Below are positions 18,637-26,825 of a DNA stretch of 64,000 bases, piece after piece. This stretch comes from Xylophilus rhododendri (lineage in GTDB: Bacteria > Pseudomonadota > Gammaproteobacteria > Burkholderiales > Burkholderiaceae_C). Below the pieces are notes generated by a model, which was not told where the DNA came from, ran no database searches, and was given only the letters and a program-made list of their open reading frames with translations. The DNA is taken from NCBI RefSeq assembly GCF_009906855.1, contig NZ_CP047650.1, forward strand, positions 3,410,001-3,474,000. Direction: 5' to 3'. Made by a program: the position numbers and the translations under genes. Positions within the stretch are counted from its first letter, which is position 1, and every line of letters begins with the position of its first letter.

Positions 18637-20385
18637 TCAGATGTCCGTTCGATCCGCCGGCAAGGCCCGCCAGCGCTCGACGGCCTCGGCCGTCTGACGT
18701 TCGAGCGCCAGCAGACCTTCGTCTTCGCCCTCGTGGTGGGGCGCGATCAGCTTCCTGATCTGCATCAGCAGGCCGGGCCGCAGATGAAAAGGCAACTCGG
18801 CGCAGGCGGCGATCAGCTGCGTCACCTGCTCGCGGCTGGTCAGGAAAGGGCTGAACAGGCAGTGCAGGACGACTTCCTTCAGCGCCAGCGCCAGGTCCCC
18901 GGCCGCCAGCAGCGGCAGCTTGGAGAGCACGGTCTGCAGCACCGTGTCCCGCAGTTCCGGACGGCGCAGCGTGACCAGCAGGCACCGCAGGGCCGGCCAC
19001 GCTTGCGCCGCCGTCCGGGCATGCTGAAGCGTTTCGATCGACTGCCTCAGGCAGGCCCGCCACTCCCGCGCCCAGACCTGCCGGGTTTCGCTGCTGCGCC
19101 AGTTCGCGGTGGAGAGCTTGTCCAGCAGCGCCAGCCGCAGGCAGGGTTCGAGCCGTGCGCACTCCTCCAGCAGGAGATCCGGCAGCTGCGGGGCCAGGCC
19201 GACCGCGCACACCAGGTGCACACGCAAGGCCAGCAGATGCAGGAAGGCGAGGTGCCCGGACGGCGTTTCGCGGGAACGCAGCAGCAGCGGAACCAGGCAG
19301 TCGGCCAGCAGCCGGCGGCCGCCCGCGGCTTCGAGCAGCCGATAGAAGTGGGCGCCGAGTACCCGCATCGCCGCCACCGGCGGCAGCCCGGGCAGTTCCT
19401 TGCGCAGTGTGTCGACCGACAGTTCGCCCTCTTTCAGGGGCAGCATGCGCAGCACTTCCTCGCGCTGCGCTGCCCCTTCGATGTTCAGCAGGGCGCGGCA
19501 GCGTGCCGCCGCGACCGTATCGGCATCCTCGGTGCGGGCGGTCGCGCGGCGGATGCGCAGCCACTGCAGCAGGTCCAGCCGCACGGCCGGGTCGGCGACG
19601 GTTTCCACCTCCGCGATCTCGTCGAGCATCTCCGCCAGCGTGCGTTGGCGATAGCGCTGGTCCATGCAGCGCAGCAGCAGCGCCAGTTCTGCGCGCCGCG
19701 CGGCCGGCAGCCGTTCGGCGCCGTCGATGTCCTCGATGCGTTCGGGGCCGGCTTCCGGATCGGCCACGCTGGTGTGGCGCAGCTGCAGCAGCAGGCGCCA
19801 CAGGGCTCGGGGAATTTCCGGCAGCTCCAGGCAGGCGCGCAGCAGGCGGTCATGGAACTCCCGGCTCCAGGCGTCCGAGTGGCAGGCGTCGACGAAGCGG
19901 ACGGCTCTCTGCATCTGCTGCAGCCGCAGCGCCGGCGCGGTGGGAAAACGGCTCAGCAGATGGTCCAGCAGCGCCTGCAGCTGCCAGGTGCTGCAGGGCG
20001 TGACCCAGCGGGGCAGGATCTTCCAGACATGCGCCCAGCAGTCTTCCTGGTACTGCACCGGCGCGTCCGCCAGCGCGTCGATGGCGGCGCGCAGCTGCGT
20101 GTCGTCCTGCGCGCAATACAGCGCGCGGATCAGATCGCTGGCGCGCAGCGGCTGCCGGTAGACGTCGTGCAGGTGGGCGTTGCCGCTGGCGATCGGCCCG
20201 ATCGGGTTCTCGGCCGGGTGGAGTTTCAGCCAGATGTCGCTCAGCATCAGGGCCAGCTCGGGCGGCAGTTCCTCGAAGCGGGTGGGTTCGAAGTCGGCCT
20301 CGTCCTGTCCTTGCGCAACGAGCGGGGGGTTGCCTGGCAGCTGGACCGTGCGCGCTGGCTGCGGACGGGTGTCGTCTACCTGCAT
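18637..20385 (-). CDS. FBL8: F-box-like helical paralogue (candidate type III effector)
   Basis: 582-aa paralogue. RFEELPPELALMLSDIWLKL (residues 36-55) is one of the clearest F-box-like helices in the array. CWAHVWKIL replaces CWxAAWxAL. Later blocks: LLSRFPTAPALRLQQMQRA, VADPAVRLDLLQWL, LRRPELRDTVLQ and LPFHLRPGLL. Its start lies inside the last 10 nt of FBL9, so the two are probably co-translated. The N-terminus has two Asp at positions 4-5, less typical of a type III signal than its siblings. Confidence 0.8.
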   Translation of the reverse strand: MQVDDTRPQPARTVQLPGNPPLVAQGQDEADFEPTRFEELPPELALMLSDIWLKLHPAENPIGPIASGNAHLHDVYRQPLRASDLIRALYCAQDDTQLRAAIDALADAPVQYQEDCWAHVWKILPRWVTPCSTWQLQALLDHLLSRFPTAPALRLQQMQRAVRFVDACHSDAWSREFHDRLLRACLELPEIPRALWRLLLQLRHTSVADPEAGPERIEDIDGAERLPAARRAELALLLRCMDQRYRQRTLAEMLDEIAEVETVADPAVRLDLLQWLRIRRATARTEDADTVAAARCRALLNIEGAAQREEVLRMLPLKEGELSVDTLRKELPGLPPVAAMRVLGAHFYRLLEAAGGRRLLADCLVPLLLRSRETPSGHLAFLHLLALRVHLVCAVGLAPQLPDLLLEECARLEPCLRLALLDKLSTANWRSSETRQVWAREWRACLRQSIETLQHARTAAQAWPALRCLLVTLRRPELRDTVLQTVLSKLPLLAAGDLALALKEVVLHCLFSPFLTSREQVTQLIAACAELPFHLRPGLLMQIRKLIAPHHEGEDEGLLALERQTAEAVERWRALPADRTDI

Positions 20386-22121
20386 GGGGGTTCCCCATGG
20401 CTCGACGGGCGGGCGATGCCGCCCGGCGGCGGCAGGTCGATCCAGGCCTGCCGCTCCTGCCTGGTCCGCTGCTGCAGGGCCGCCAGTTGCGTGGCGCCCG
20501 GGCTCTCCGGGTCACTGCACAGGTAGCCCAGCGTGTCCAGCAGGCGGGGCCGCAGGTAAAAAGGCAGGCGGCCGCAGTCCTCGATCAGCTGCAGCGTGTG
20601 CTCTTCTTCCATGGCGAGGGGATCGACGACGCATTGGAAGGCGATGTCGTCCAGCAGCTCGGCCTGACGCTCGGGTTCGAACAGGGAAAGCGCGGCCCTT
20701 TGTGCCTGCAGCACCGCGTCACGGCTGTCCTGCAGGCCCAGCGCATTTGTCATCGCGAGCATCAGGGGCCGGGCGGCGCAGGCCGCCTTGGCCTGCCGCA
20801 GCAGGTCGCTGGTGGCGGCCAGCGCGGCCCTCTGCGCCGACTCCCAGTCTGGCCGCAAGGCATCGCCGGGCCAGGAGGCGGTGTGGCGGATCGTCAGCAC
20901 GGTGAGGCGGTCCGCCGCCCCGAGCGCTGCGCTCTCCTGCAGCACCCGGGCGGCGATGTGCAGGCGCAGCGCCTCGTCGCCGAGCTGGCGGCTGGCGATT
21001 GCCAGTTTGTGCAGGAGCGCGGGATGCGTCTCTGCCGCGTTCCGGGAGCGCTCCAGCAGTGCATCCACGCATTGCCGCAGCAGGTCCATGCCTTCGGCAT
21101 CGGGCGCGAAGTTCAGGAATTGACGGTCGAGCACCGCCATCGCCGCCAGGGGCGGCATCGCGGCCAGCTCCTGCAGCAGCGTGTCGCGCTCCGCGTGCCC
21201 CTCCTGGAAAGGCACGATTTCCAGCACCCTGGGACGCAACGCAGGATCGGTGAGCTTCAGCATGGCCTGGTGCACTTCGCGTTGCACATCGGCGAACTCC
21301 GGGCGCAGGCGACGCTGCCACATTGCGCGACTTTCCAGAACCCCGAACAGGGTGAGACGGATGGCCGGATCGGCAATGCGCTCGATGCGCGCCAGCAGGC
21401 CACGCAGGGCCCGCGGCGTCGGCTCGACGGGGTCTCTTCTCACGCAATCGCCGAGCAGCGTCAGCTGGCTGAATTGCGCTGCCGCCAGCCCGGCGGTCAT
21501 GGCGATGCGCCAGTGCCTGTAGGCGGACGGGTGGTAGGACATGTGCAGCAGCTGCAGTTCCAGCAGTCGATGCCAGAGGCCGGGCGACAGGTCGGGGTAC
21601 TCGGCGCAGCGGCGCAGGATGGTGGTGGCGGAGCTCAGGCTCCAGCCGACGCCCGCCTTCCTCTGCAGGAATGCCGTGGCCCGTCGAAGCTGGCGCAGGC
21701 GCAGGGCCGGGTTCTCGGGCAGGTGTTCGAGCATGTGCGCGAGCATGGCCTCGACCACCGGCGCCTTCGCATTGGCCGAGGCGAAGGCCATCAGGGCATG
21801 CCATGCGGCCTGCCAGCACTGAGACTTGTATTCCTGCGGTGCGCTGTCGATGGCATCGACCGCCCGCCGGAAGGACGGGACGTCCGCCGCCACCCACAGG
21901 GCCTTGATCGCCGCGCTGGCGGCCACCTGCCTGGCGAGCTGCGCGGCCAGGGCGGCGTTGCCCACGAAGACCTCCGGTCCGCCAGCCTCCGGCTGCCACA
22001 GCAGGCGGTTCAGGATGTCGTCGGCAATGGTCTGCTTCAGCTCGTTCGGCAGTGCCTCGAAGCTGAGCGGCTGCGGCGGGTGGATCGAACCGGACCCCTG
22101 CGAGGCGCTGGTGATGTGCAT
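20376..22121 (-). CDS. FBL9: F-box-like helical paralogue (candidate type III effector)
   Basis: 581-aa paralogue beginning MHITSASQGSGSIHPPQPLS, a Ser/Gly/Pro-rich stretch with no acidic residue, typical of type III secretion signals. FEALPNELKQTIADDIL (residues 21-37) is the F-box-like core, followed by NAALAAQLARQVAASAAIKALW and CWQAAWHAL. IADPAIRLTLFGVLE, LTDPALRPRVLEIVPF and LPFYLRPRLLDTLG mark the helical body. The frame is open upstream into FBL10 but the Met at 22121 matches the family start and lies 5 bp after the FBL10 stop. Confidence 0.8.
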   Translation of the reverse strand: MHITSASQGSGSIHPPQPLSFEALPNELKQTIADDILNRLLWQPEAGGPEVFVGNAALAAQLARQVAASAAIKALWVAADVPSFRRAVDAIDSAPQEYKSQCWQAAWHALMAFASANAKAPVVEAMLAHMLEHLPENPALRLRQLRRATAFLQRKAGVGWSLSSATTILRRCAEYPDLSPGLWHRLLELQLLHMSYHPSAYRHWRIAMTAGLAAAQFSQLTLLGDCVRRDPVEPTPRALRGLLARIERIADPAIRLTLFGVLESRAMWQRRLRPEFADVQREVHQAMLKLTDPALRPRVLEIVPFQEGHAERDTLLQELAAMPPLAAMAVLDRQFLNFAPDAEGMDLLRQCVDALLERSRNAAETHPALLHKLAIASRQLGDEALRLHIAARVLQESAALGAADRLTVLTIRHTASWPGDALRPDWESAQRAALAATSDLLRQAKAACAARPLMLAMTNALGLQDSRDAVLQAQRAALSLFEPERQAELLDDIAFQCVVDPLAMEEEHTLQLIEDCGRLPFYLRPRLLDTLGYLCSDPESPGATQLAALQQRTRQERQAWIDLPPPGGIARPSSHGEPPCR

Positions 22122-22126
22122 GAGGC

Positions 22127-23917
22127 TTAGTCCCCGGTGTCGTCGGTGGCCCGGGCCGTAAGCGCCAGGCCGGGTGCGTGCAGGGCGACCCAGGCCCTGT
22201 GCTCCTGTTCGGTCTCCTCCGCCAGCGCCTTCATCCGTGCCTGGCTGACGGCGGCCTCGTCCCCTGGGAGGAGCATGAAATTCAGCAAGGGGATCGAGTC
22301 GCGGCGCAGGTAGGAAGGCAGGCAGCGGCCGGCCTCGATCAGCTGGATCAGCTGGTCTTCCTGCATGCCCGCTTTGTTGACCGGGCTGAGCATGCATTCG
22401 ATGCAGATCGTGTGCAGGTGCCGTGCGGCATCGTGCGGATGCAGCAAGGGCAGGGCCTCCAGCTGCGCCTGCAGCGCGGCATCGTGCTGGTCCGGCTTCG
22501 TCAGAGCCGGTACCAGGGCCAGCAGCAGGGGCCAGGCGGCGGCACCCGTCGTGGCCTGCCGCAGCGCATGGTGCGCGGCGGCCACCGCGGCCGTCCATTC
22601 GGCCTGCCAGCGGTCCTGGAGATCGATGTCCCTCCATTCGAGGCGGTCCAGCGCCGCCAGCACGTCCAGGCGCTGCGCCGCGCCCAGGGCCCTGCTGTCC
22701 TCCAGGACCAGGCCGGCGATGCGTGCATGCAGCGCCTGGTCGCGCAGGTGCCGGAGGTCCTTGCCCATGGCGCACAGAAAGGCGGGATGGCCGTCCGGCA
22801 GCTCCCGGGATCGCTGCATCGTTTCGTCCAGGCAGCGGCCGAGCAGGGCGATGCCGTCGCTGTCCCGGCCGAAGGCATGGGTCTGGCTGGCGATCACCTC
22901 CAGCGCCGCCAGCGGCGTGAGTGCGGCCAGTTCGGCCAGCAGGGTGTTCTGCGGCACCAAGTATTGCAGGAAGGGCAGGTTCTCCAGCACCTTGGGCCGC
23001 AGCGCTGCATCGCGGATGCGCAGCAGGGCCCGGTGCAGTTCGGCTTCGGCGGCGTTCAGTGCCTCGGAGGGCTCGGCGCAGGCCACGGCGCGCCTTTGCA
23101 GGCACCAGAGCAGAGTGAGACGGATGGCAGGGTCCGCGATCTGCTCGACGGGGCCGAGCAGGGCCCGCATGCGCTGCGGCGTCATCGGTCCGGGCAGGCC
23201 GTCCAGGCAGTCCAGCAACAGCGTCAGCTGCTGTTGCCGCTGCGGCGACAGCCCGGCGGTCCAGGCGAGCTGTCTGCCCGTTTCCAGATTCTCTGCACAC
23301 AACTTGTCGGCCAGCATCTTCAACAGGCAGCGCCACATGCTGTCGGGCAGCACCGGCAGTTGCGCGCAGTGGCGCAGCAGTTTTGCGATCGGCGCCAGGC
23401 GCCATTCGCTGGTGAAACGGCTTTGTTTGTAGGAGAAGGCGACGGCGCGCCGCATCTGCCGCAGCCGCTGCTGCGGATCCTCAGGCAGACGGTCGAGCAT
23501 GTGGAAAAAGAGGATCTCGACATCGGGCCGGGGAGGCGGGCGCAGTGCGCGGGTCTTCAGGGCACGCCAGGCGGCTTCCCAGCATTCGGCGGTGTGGTGC
23601 GGCGATACATGTTCGAGCGCATCGATCGCCATCCGGGCCTGCGCGACGCTCTTCGACGCCCACAAGGCCGAGATCGCCGCGGCGGCCGCGGCCGGCTCGG
23701 CGAGGGCACGGCCCAGCCGCTGGTTGCAGTCGGCCAGGGGCGTGACGCCGTCGGCCTGCGGATGGTCGAGCATCCAGCGCAGGCTCCAGTGGGCGACCTC
23801 CAGCAGCATCTCCTCCGGCAGTTCTTCGTAGCGCAACGGCGGGGCGCTGGCGGACGTCGATGCGGTCTGGCTGGCGACGGTGGTGGTGGTGGTGGTGGTG
23901 GTGGCGGTGACATGCAT
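22127..23917 (-). CDS. FBL10: F-box-like helical paralogue with poly-Thr N-terminus
   Basis: 596-aa paralogue beginning MHVTATTTTTTTTVASQTAS, an extreme Thr/Ser/Ala-rich leader encoded by an (ACC)8 trinucleotide run (23879-23902 on the plus strand as GGT). RYEELPEEMLLEVAHWSL (residues 29-46) is a good F-box-like core. CNQRLGRAL, CWEAAWRAL, LLDRLPEDPQQRLRQMRRA, IADPAIRLTLLWCLQ and LPSYLRRDSI follow. It is 15 bp downstream of FBL11 and belongs to the unit driven by the PIP box at 25716-25740. The repeat can change leader length without shifting frame. Confidence 0.8.
   Translation of the reverse strand: MHVTATTTTTTTTVASQTASTSASAPPLRYEELPEEMLLEVAHWSLRWMLDHPQADGVTPLADCNQRLGRALAEPAAAAAAISALWASKSVAQARMAIDALEHVSPHHTAECWEAAWRALKTRALRPPPRPDVEILFFHMLDRLPEDPQQRLRQMRRAVAFSYKQSRFTSEWRLAPIAKLLRHCAQLPVLPDSMWRCLLKMLADKLCAENLETGRQLAWTAGLSPQRQQQLTLLLDCLDGLPGPMTPQRMRALLGPVEQIADPAIRLTLLWCLQRRAVACAEPSEALNAAEAELHRALLRIRDAALRPKVLENLPFLQYLVPQNTLLAELAALTPLAALEVIASQTHAFGRDSDGIALLGRCLDETMQRSRELPDGHPAFLCAMGKDLRHLRDQALHARIAGLVLEDSRALGAAQRLDVLAALDRLEWRDIDLQDRWQAEWTAAVAAAHHALRQATTGAAAWPLLLALVPALTKPDQHDAALQAQLEALPLLHPHDAARHLHTICIECMLSPVNKAGMQEDQLIQLIEAGRCLPSYLRRDSIPLLNFMLLPGDEAAVSQARMKALAEETEQEHRAWVALHAPGLALTARATDDTGD
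23879..23902. repeat. GGT trinucleotide microsatellite, eight perfect copies
   Basis: Eight consecutive GGT units on the plus strand (ACC, Thr, on the coding strand), followed by GGC and another GGT. It lies at codons 6-13 of FBL10 inside the presumed secretion leader. Slippage would change the number of Thr residues in steps of one and leave the downstream frame intact. Confidence 0.9.
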
Positions 23918-23932
23918 GCGGACGCTCTCCGC

Positions 23933-25648
23933 TCAGCGTGCGCCGGCGCCTGTCGCCTGCCTGGTGCGGCTCTGGATGGCCCAGTTCAGGTGCTCTTGCC
24001 TGGTCTGGCGCACCAGGTCGGCCAGCTGCCGGCAGCTCGGGGCTTCCGGCTGGCAGGGCAGCAGATCCAGCCGCGCGGGGCGCAGATGGAAGGGCAGGCG
24101 GGCGCAGGCCTGGATCAGCTGCAGGGCATGCTGTTCCAGCAGCATCGGATCTTGCTGGATGCAGCAGCCGACGATTTTCTGCAGCAGCCGAGCCTGCAGA
24201 TGCGGCTCCATTGCCGGCAGCCCGTGCAGCATTGCCTGCAGCGCCGCGTCCCGGCTGTCCGGCCGGCGCAGCGCGGGCAGCAGACCCTGCGCCAGCCGCA
24301 GGACGGCGGCCGACGTGTCGGCCTGCGGCAGGGCCGCGATGGTCTCGTCCAGCGCGGTCCGCCAGTCGGCTTGCCAGCGCTGGCGCATGTCCATGTCGAA
24401 CCAGTAGGTGATCTGCAGCGCTGCCAGGACGGTGAGGCGCGATGCCGGCTCCAGCGTCGCGCACTCCTGCATCACCCGCCTGGCGATGTCCTCGTTCATC
24501 CTGGCGCCACTGGCGTTCCGGCTGGCCATCGCCATGTTCCGCAGGAAGTCGGCATGCCGGTCCGGCGCAAGCCTGGATCGCTGCATCAGCTCGTCCAGGC
24601 AGCGGGTCAGCAAGGCGCGGCCCTGCGTGTCGAGGCTCAGGGCCCGGGCCTGCTGGAGCAGCACCTGTATCGCCTCGCTGGGGTCGAAGGCCGCCAGTTC
24701 CTGCGCCAGGGTTTCGCGCAGCGGATGGTCGGCGTGCGCTTCGATGCATCGCAGCACCTGCGGCCGCAGCCGGGGTTCGCGCACGCGCAGCAGGGCCTCG
24801 TCGGCGGCCTTCTCATTGCGTTCGCACTCCTCCTGCGTGCGGCTGACGCGCCTGACGCGGGCGCGCAGCGTCAGCAGCAGATTCAGGCGAGCGGCCGCAT
24901 CGCGCACCCGCTCGGCGCCTTGCAGCCAGCCGGGGAAACGGCCGGCCAGGGGTCCATCCGTGACGTCGCGGTTGCATTCGACCATCAGTGCGAGTTCCTC
25001 CTGCTGCACCGGCGTCAGGCCTTCGAGGCTGCTGCCCGGCTGGAAGTCGCCAGCGGTCGAGAAGTGCATCCAGAACAGCAGCAGGTCGCGCCACAAGCTG
25101 TCGGGGATGCGGGGCAGGGCGGCGCAGTGCTGCAGCAGCCGGGTGGCGGATGTGGTGCCCCGCGGGTCGAAGATGCGATCCACCATGAAACGGGCCGCAT
25201 GCTGAAGCTGCCGCAGGCGCTGGCCCGGATCGGCGGGCAGGTGGTCGAGGATGTGGAGGAAGGCGGCGTCCACCTGCGGCTCGTCGACGTTTTCGTCGCG
25301 GTCCGCCGCGGCCAGCACAGCCCAGGCGGCCCGCCAGCAGTCGCAGCGGTATTGCGCGGGCGCCTGTTCGATGGCGCCGAGCGCGGCCCGCAAACCCGGG
25401 CCGGTGCCGGCGGCCCACAGGGATTCGATCACCCGGCAGGTCGCGGACGGTTCTGCGAAGGTCTGTGCCAGGGCTTGATTGAGATCGCCGAAGAGGTCCG
25501 CGCCGCCGCACTGCGGCAAGGGGACGATCCACTGCAGCATCGCCCGGAAGACCTCGTACTTGATTTCGTTGGGCAGCGTCTCGAATCGGCCGGGCTCGTG
25601 GTTCTGCGCCACCAGGGGCTTCGACTGCTGGACGGGTACGAGATGCAT
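23933..25648 (-). CDS. FBL11: F-box-like helical paralogue, promoter-proximal gene of the array
   Basis: 571-aa paralogue starting MHLVPVQQSKPLVAQ at 25648; the frame remains open upstream through the liuE antisense but that part is a shadow. RFETLPNEIKYEVFRAML (residues 21-38) is the F-box-like core. Then LFGDLNQALAQTF, CWRAAWAVL, ILDHLPADPGQRLRQLQHA, LLPALRRPDSRDAAL and LPFHLRPARL. As the first gene of the array it has the PIP box (25716-25740) and a CATCGT -10 element upstream, in the 165-bp gap divergent from liuE. Function unknown; candidate effector by promoter and N-terminal composition. Confidence 0.8.
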   Translation of the reverse strand: MHLVPVQQSKPLVAQNHEPGRFETLPNEIKYEVFRAMLQWIVPLPQCGGADLFGDLNQALAQTFAEPSATCRVIESLWAAGTGPGLRAALGAIEQAPAQYRCDCWRAAWAVLAAADRDENVDEPQVDAAFLHILDHLPADPGQRLRQLQHAARFMVDRIFDPRGTTSATRLLQHCAALPRIPDSLWRDLLLFWMHFSTAGDFQPGSSLEGLTPVQQEELALMVECNRDVTDGPLAGRFPGWLQGAERVRDAAARLNLLLTLRARVRRVSRTQEECERNEKAADEALLRVREPRLRPQVLRCIEAHADHPLRETLAQELAAFDPSEAIQVLLQQARALSLDTQGRALLTRCLDELMQRSRLAPDRHADFLRNMAMASRNASGARMNEDIARRVMQECATLEPASRLTVLAALQITYWFDMDMRQRWQADWRTALDETIAALPQADTSAAVLRLAQGLLPALRRPDSRDAALQAMLHGLPAMEPHLQARLLQKIVGCCIQQDPMLLEQHALQLIQACARLPFHLRPARLDLLPCQPEAPSCRQLADLVRQTRQEHLNWAIQSRTRQATGAGAR

Positions 25649-25715
25649 GACGGGTCGCAAGGCATGAAAGGGAGCGCGACGATGCCGGGCCGCGTGCGCT
25701 CCCCGCATGCGCCAT

Positions 25716-25740
25716 GCGAAGCCGGCACCCCCGTGGCGAA
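25716..25740 (-). promoter_or_regulatory. PIP box upstream of FBL11 (array promoter)
   Basis: Minus strand TTCGC-N15-TTCGC, perfect for TTCGB-N15-TTCGB, followed after 31 bp by CATCGT (25684-25679), a YANNNT -10 element. FBL11 starts 31 bp beyond the -10. It would transcribe FBL11 to FBL7, where gaps are 5-53 bp or negative. liuE starts 74 bp away on the other strand. Confidence 0.87.
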
Positions 25741-25813
25741 GCGGCACCGCCCGCGGCTTGCTGCAAGAATGTCGGGACAAGCCTTCCAGCCCATCCCATT
25801 GGAGACATGCCCC

Positions 25814-26722
25814 ATGGACTATCCCGAAAGCGTCGCCCTGGTCGATGTCGGCCCGCGCGACGGCCTGCAGAACGAGAAGCAGCCGATCGCCGCGGCCGAC
25901 AAGATCGCCCTGGTCCACCGCCTGCAGGCCGCCGGCCTGAAGCGGGTGGAGGTCACCAGCTTCGTCAGCCCCAAATGGGTGCCGCAGATGGCCGACAACA
26001 CCGAGGTCATGGCCGGCATAGACCGCCAGCCCGGCGTGGCCTATTCGGTGCTCACGCCCAACATGAAGGGCTACGAGGCGGCGCTGCCCAGCCGGCCCGA
26101 CGAGATCGTGGTCTTCGGCGCGGCCAGCGAGGCCTTCAGCCAGCGCAACATCAACTGCTCGATCGAGGAAAGCATCGAGCGTTTCCGTCCGGTGGTGGAG
26201 GCCGCCCAGGCCGCCGGCATCCATGTGCGCGGCGCGATCTCCTGCGCGCTGGGCTGCCCCTACGAGGGCGAGGTGGCGCCGTCCCGGGTGGCCCGGGTGG
26301 CCGGGCTGATGAAGGACATCGGCGTGCAGCATGTCGGCGTGGCCGACACCATCGGCACCGGCACGCCGCTCAAGACGCAGCGCGCGCTGGAGGCGGCCTT
26401 CAAACACTACGCGGTGCGCGAGGTGTCCGGCCATTTCCACGACACCTACGGCCAGGCCCTGTCCAACACCCTGGCGGCGCTGGAGCTGGGCGTGTGGCAG
26501 TTCGACACCTCGGTCGCAGGCCTGGGCGGCTGCCCCTATGCCAAGGGCGCCACCGGCAATGTGGCGACGGAAGACGTGGTCTACCTGCTGCACGGCATGG
26601 GCATAGAAACCGGCATCGACCTGGAGGCCCTGGCCGATACCGGCGCCTGGATCAGCGGCGTGCTCGGCCGGCAGACGCAGTCGCGTGTGGGGCGGGCCCT
26701 GCTGGCCAGACGGGCGGGCTGA
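25814..26722 (+). CDS. liuE: hydroxymethylglutaryl-CoA lyase
   Basis: Cleaves HMG-CoA to acetyl-CoA and acetoacetate, the last step of leucine degradation. 302 aa, normal for the family. Visible signatures: VDVGPRDGLQNEKQ near the N-terminus (metal-binding Asp and catalytic Arg), EVTSFVSPKWVPQMAD, the GHFHDTYGQALSN metal-binding histidines (about residue 218), and the active-site cysteine loop AGLGGCPYAKGATGN (about residue 236). The ATG at 25814 is preceded by a GGAGA Shine-Dalgarno sequence at 25800-25804. Its last ~35 bp are duplicated at 28802-28838, downstream of the inserted FBL12 gene. The eleven-gene FBL array separates it from liuA-D. Confidence 0.95.
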   Translation: MDYPESVALVDVGPRDGLQNEKQPIAAADKIALVHRLQAAGLKRVEVTSFVSPKWVPQMADNTEVMAGIDRQPGVAYSVLTPNMKGYEAALPSRPDEIVVFGAASEAFSQRNINCSIEESIERFRPVVEAAQAAGIHVRGAISCALGCPYEGEVAPSRVARVAGLMKDIGVQHVGVADTIGTGTPLKTQRALEAAFKHYAVREVSGHFHDTYGQALSNTLAALELGVWQFDTSVAGLGGCPYAKGATGNVATEDVVYLLHGMGIETGIDLEALADTGAWISGVLGRQTQSRVGRALLARRAG

Positions 26723-26729
26723 GCCGCGC
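26693..26729. repeat. direct repeat, copy 1 (3' end of liuE)
   Basis: The segment beginning CGGGCCCTGCTGGCCAG and running across the liuE stop codon recurs almost identically at 28802-28838 (two mismatches visible). The pair brackets FBL12, pointing to duplication or insertion of a block whose left edge was the end of liuE. Confidence 0.85.
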
Positions 26730-26754
26730 TTCGCTCGGGCGTGGCGGTTTTCGC
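26730..26754 (+). promoter_or_regulatory. PIP box upstream of FBL12
   Basis: TTCGC-N15-TTCGC on the plus strand, perfect for TTCGB-N15-TTCGB. CATGAT (26785-26790) follows after exactly 30 bp as a YANNNT -10 element. FBL12 starts at 26826. The box begins 8 bp after the liuE stop, so an inducible effector promoter abuts a catabolic gene. Confidence 0.87.
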
Positions 26755-26825
26755 GGCGCGGGGGGCGGGCCCGCGCGCCCTTTCCATGATGGCCGGTTTT
26801 GCCTGCCTTCGAGGAACCGACCCGC

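Noticed and set aside
20260..20300. Possible PIP box upstream of FBL8
   Set aside because: Two CGAA words are present but separated by 10, not 15, bases.
6341..25648. FBL array as GALA-type leucine-rich-repeat effectors
   Set aside because: Leu is abundant, but the spacing lacks the regular LxxLxLxxN repeat and no GALA motif recurs; helices with Ala/Leu/Arg/Gln dominate.
22178..26722. Very long plus-strand open frame (about 1500 codons) antisense to FBL10-FBL11 and running into liuE
   Set aside because: Only its last 303 codons (liuE) look like protein; the rest is Gln/Arg/Gly-rich low-complexity translation of the opposite strand of GC-rich genes.
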